Shown here one piece after another: positions 5,141 through 6,397 of a stretch of DNA of 6,397 nucleotides. A program made the translations under genes and the position numbers. The notes beneath the pieces were generated by a model. The model had not been told where the DNA came from. It made no database searches and worked only from the letters and a program-made list of their open reading frames with translations. Each line of letters begins with the position of its first letter. The first letter of the stretch is position 1. Origin of the DNA: Actinomycetota bacterium (lineage in GTDB: Bacteria > Actinomycetota > Acidimicrobiia > Acidimicrobiales > Iamiaceae); the NCBI GenBank assembly GCA_018268545.1, contig JAFDWI010000383.1, positions 1 to 6,397 of the forward strand. The letters are read 5' to 3'.

Positions 5141-6397
5141 GACTCGATCTCCTCCCCCTCGGTGGCCGCGCGGAGGTCGACCTTCGTGACCGCCACCGCG
5201 TCGGTGGAGCCGCGATCGCCGAGATGCACGAAGGACCCCGGTCCGGATCCGGTGTCGTGGGCGACGACGAGCAGGTCACGATCCTCGCCACGCCGACGTC
5301 CGACGAACCAGGCGGCGAGTACGGCCACCCACAGCGCCCCCATGAAGATCAACACGACGATGCGCCCGGTGTCCGAATCGCGCTGCAACGTCGCCGTCCC
5401 GGCACCAGGGACGACGAATCCCTGCTCCCAACCCCACAACGTGACCGGCTTCGCGGCCTTTCCGTCGATGTCGAGGCGCCAGGATCGATCGGCGGGTTGT
5501 CCCGTCGCGAGAATTCCCGGCGCAGGCACCCGGAACCGACTGGTCCGGATCGGATCTGCGGATCCCGGGATCGCCGTACCGGTCGGGGCGTCGAGGGTGT
5601 CCACCGGTGCGGCCCCCACCGGTGTCCCCAGGGGGAGCAGGCGACGACCGGGCCGCCACGCCTCGTTCCGATAGACGACGACCGCGTCGTTCGCCGACTC
5701 GCGGGCAAGATCGAGTTGGTCGTCCATCGCATCGACGAGACGCGCGGATGGTCGATGCGCCGTGGACCGGTAGGGCAACGGCACGCTCTGGCGCGGCAGC
5801 ACGACGTAGCGGATTCCAGCGTCGGCCAATACGCGGCCCAGACGCGTGGTTTCCGACGAAGTCGCGAGATCGAGCGAACCCATGAGCATCCGTGTCGCAC
5901 CCGGATCGGCTGGCGCCCACAGTTCGTCCATCGTCGCCAGGCCGTTGGCGGTGACGGCCACCGCAGTGCCGTCGTCGAGCCGCCAACCCGCTGCCGGCAT
6001 CACCGCCGGGTCACCGACCCAGAGCACCCGGAACGGCTGCTCGGCACGGTGCGCACTCACGAATCCGAGCGCCTGGTCCAACCCGACGGGCGCCATCCGC
6101 CACCGGCCGTCTGCGGCATTTCCGGCGAGGGGCAGCACCGACACGACGAGCGCGACGGTTGCGACGACCGTCGCGGCCTGGGCCCATCCGAACCGGAAGG
6201 ACGACAGGTCGTTCTCGAATGCCGCCGCGCCACACGCTGCGGCCAGCGCGAGCGCGATCGCGGCGACGCCGAGCAACACCTCGGGTGGTGGCGTGGGGAG
6301 ATCGAACCAGTGCTGCTGGCCTGCCCACACGACGCCGAACGCGACGACCGCGACCGTCCACGCCCGCACGCCCCATGCGAACCGCCACGATCGCCCG
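5137..6397 (-). CDS. Large glycosyltransferase-type membrane protein, C-terminal part only (5' end outside the window)
   Basis: The frame is open to the window edge, giving 419 residues numbered here from the first complete codon at 6396. Hydrophobic segments lie at about 12-28, 39-60 and 73-91. A soluble region of roughly 250 residues follows, then a last TM helix at 346-365 with RRR and a charged cytoplasmic tail. The sequence strongly recalls the C-terminal half of the actinobacterial glycosyltransferase family 2 proteins of about 1000 residues encoded beside DUF5719: FRFGW at 67-71, DGRW at 96-99, RYVVLP at 196-201, VVYRNEAW at 240-247. The GT-A catalytic domain, normally N-terminal, lies outside the window, so activity cannot be checked here. 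The soluble part is probably extracytoplasmic, judging by RRR on the cytoplasmic side of the last helix. The role is presumed to be envelope polysaccharide synthesis. Its TGA overlaps the DUF5719 GTG, and its tail codons contain the next gene's ribosome binding site. Confidence 0.72.
   Translation of the reverse strand, partial: GRSWRFAWGVRAWTVAVVAFGVVWAGQQHWFDLPTPPPEVLLGVAAIALALAAACGAAAFENDLSSFRFGWAQAATVVATVALVVSVLPLAGNAADGRWRMAPVGLDQALGFVSAHRAEQPFRVLWVGDPAVMPAAGWRLDDGTAVAVTANGLATMDELWAPADPGATRMLMGSLDLATSSETTRLGRVLADAGIRYVVLPRQSVPLPYRSTAHRPSARLVDAMDDQLDLARESANDAVVVYRNEAWRPGRRLLPLGTPVGAAPVDTLDAPTGTAIPGSADPIRTSRFRVPAPGILATGQPADRSWRLDIDGKAAKPVTLWGWEQGFVVPGAGTATLQRDSDTGRIVVLIFMGALWVAVLAAWFVGRRRGEDRDLLVVAHDTGSGPGSFVHLGDRGSTDAVAVTKVDLRAATEGEEIES
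5149..5155 (-). promoter_or_regulatory. Ribosome binding site of the DUF5719 gene
   Basis: The minus strand reads GGAGGAG eight bases before the GTG at 5140, inside a longer purine run. It is the only strong Shine-Dalgarno sequence I found in the window. It lies within the last codons of the glycosyltransferase-type gene, where it encodes part of the acidic GEEIES tail. It fixes the GTG start and supports coupled translation through the GTGA overlap. Confidence 0.85.

Noticed and set aside
3746..5674. A 642-codon open frame on the plus strand opposite DUF5719 and the glycosyltransferase-type gene
   Set aside because: Its translation is Arg/Pro/Asp-rich with no domain signature, and it is antisense to two genes with clear membrane helices and coupled starts. 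Long antisense frames are expected at this GC content.

Overview
The window is very GC-rich. It uses GTG and TTG starts, several genes lack a Shine-Dalgarno sequence, and it carries families I associate with Actinobacteria (DUF3499, DUF5719, a very large membrane glycosyltransferase, and FtsH with the HEGGH form of the zinc motif). I infer a high-GC actinobacterium, possibly near Acidimicrobiia. That placement comes from gene content and base composition, not from a search. No rRNA, tRNA, CRISPR array, insertion sequence or phage gene is visible.

Layout, left to right. Positions 1-930 hold a leftward pair: DUF3499 (679-930), then a CPBP intramembrane metalloprotease (1-682) whose TTG start overlaps the DUF3499 stop and whose C-terminus is cut off by the window edge. 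A 62-base divergent intergenic region (931-992) follows, with a -10-like box for each direction. Both boxes sit so close to the start codons that both transcripts look leaderless. Rightward from it runs a complete ftsH (993-3107), a membrane-anchored AAA+ zinc protease. It converges on a second leftward block: in order of transcription, the C-terminal 419 residues of a large glycosyltransferase-type membrane protein (5137-6397), DUF5719 (3617-5140), and a membrane-anchored thioredoxin-like protein (3145-3564). The glycosyltransferase and DUF5719 genes overlap by GTGA with a strong ribosome binding site inside the upstream gene, so they are almost certainly co-translated. A hairpin at the DUF5719 stop may separate the thioredoxin gene from them.

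All products except DUF3499 are membrane-bound, so the window reads as a cell-envelope and membrane quality-control neighbourhood. The large glycosyltransferase and DUF5719 are a conserved actinobacterial pair thought to act in envelope polysaccharide assembly. From memory, DUF3499 usually lies close by on the same strand; here ftsH and a thioredoxin gene lie between. FtsH and the CPBP protease are two unrelated membrane metalloproteases encoded within 1 kb of each other.

I found no clearly new multi-gene system. The observations most worth following up are a four-fold internal repeat in the DUF5719 protein, the apparently leaderless ftsH start followed at once by eight consecutive prolines, and the rearranged order of the glycosyltransferase/DUF5719/DUF3499 locus.
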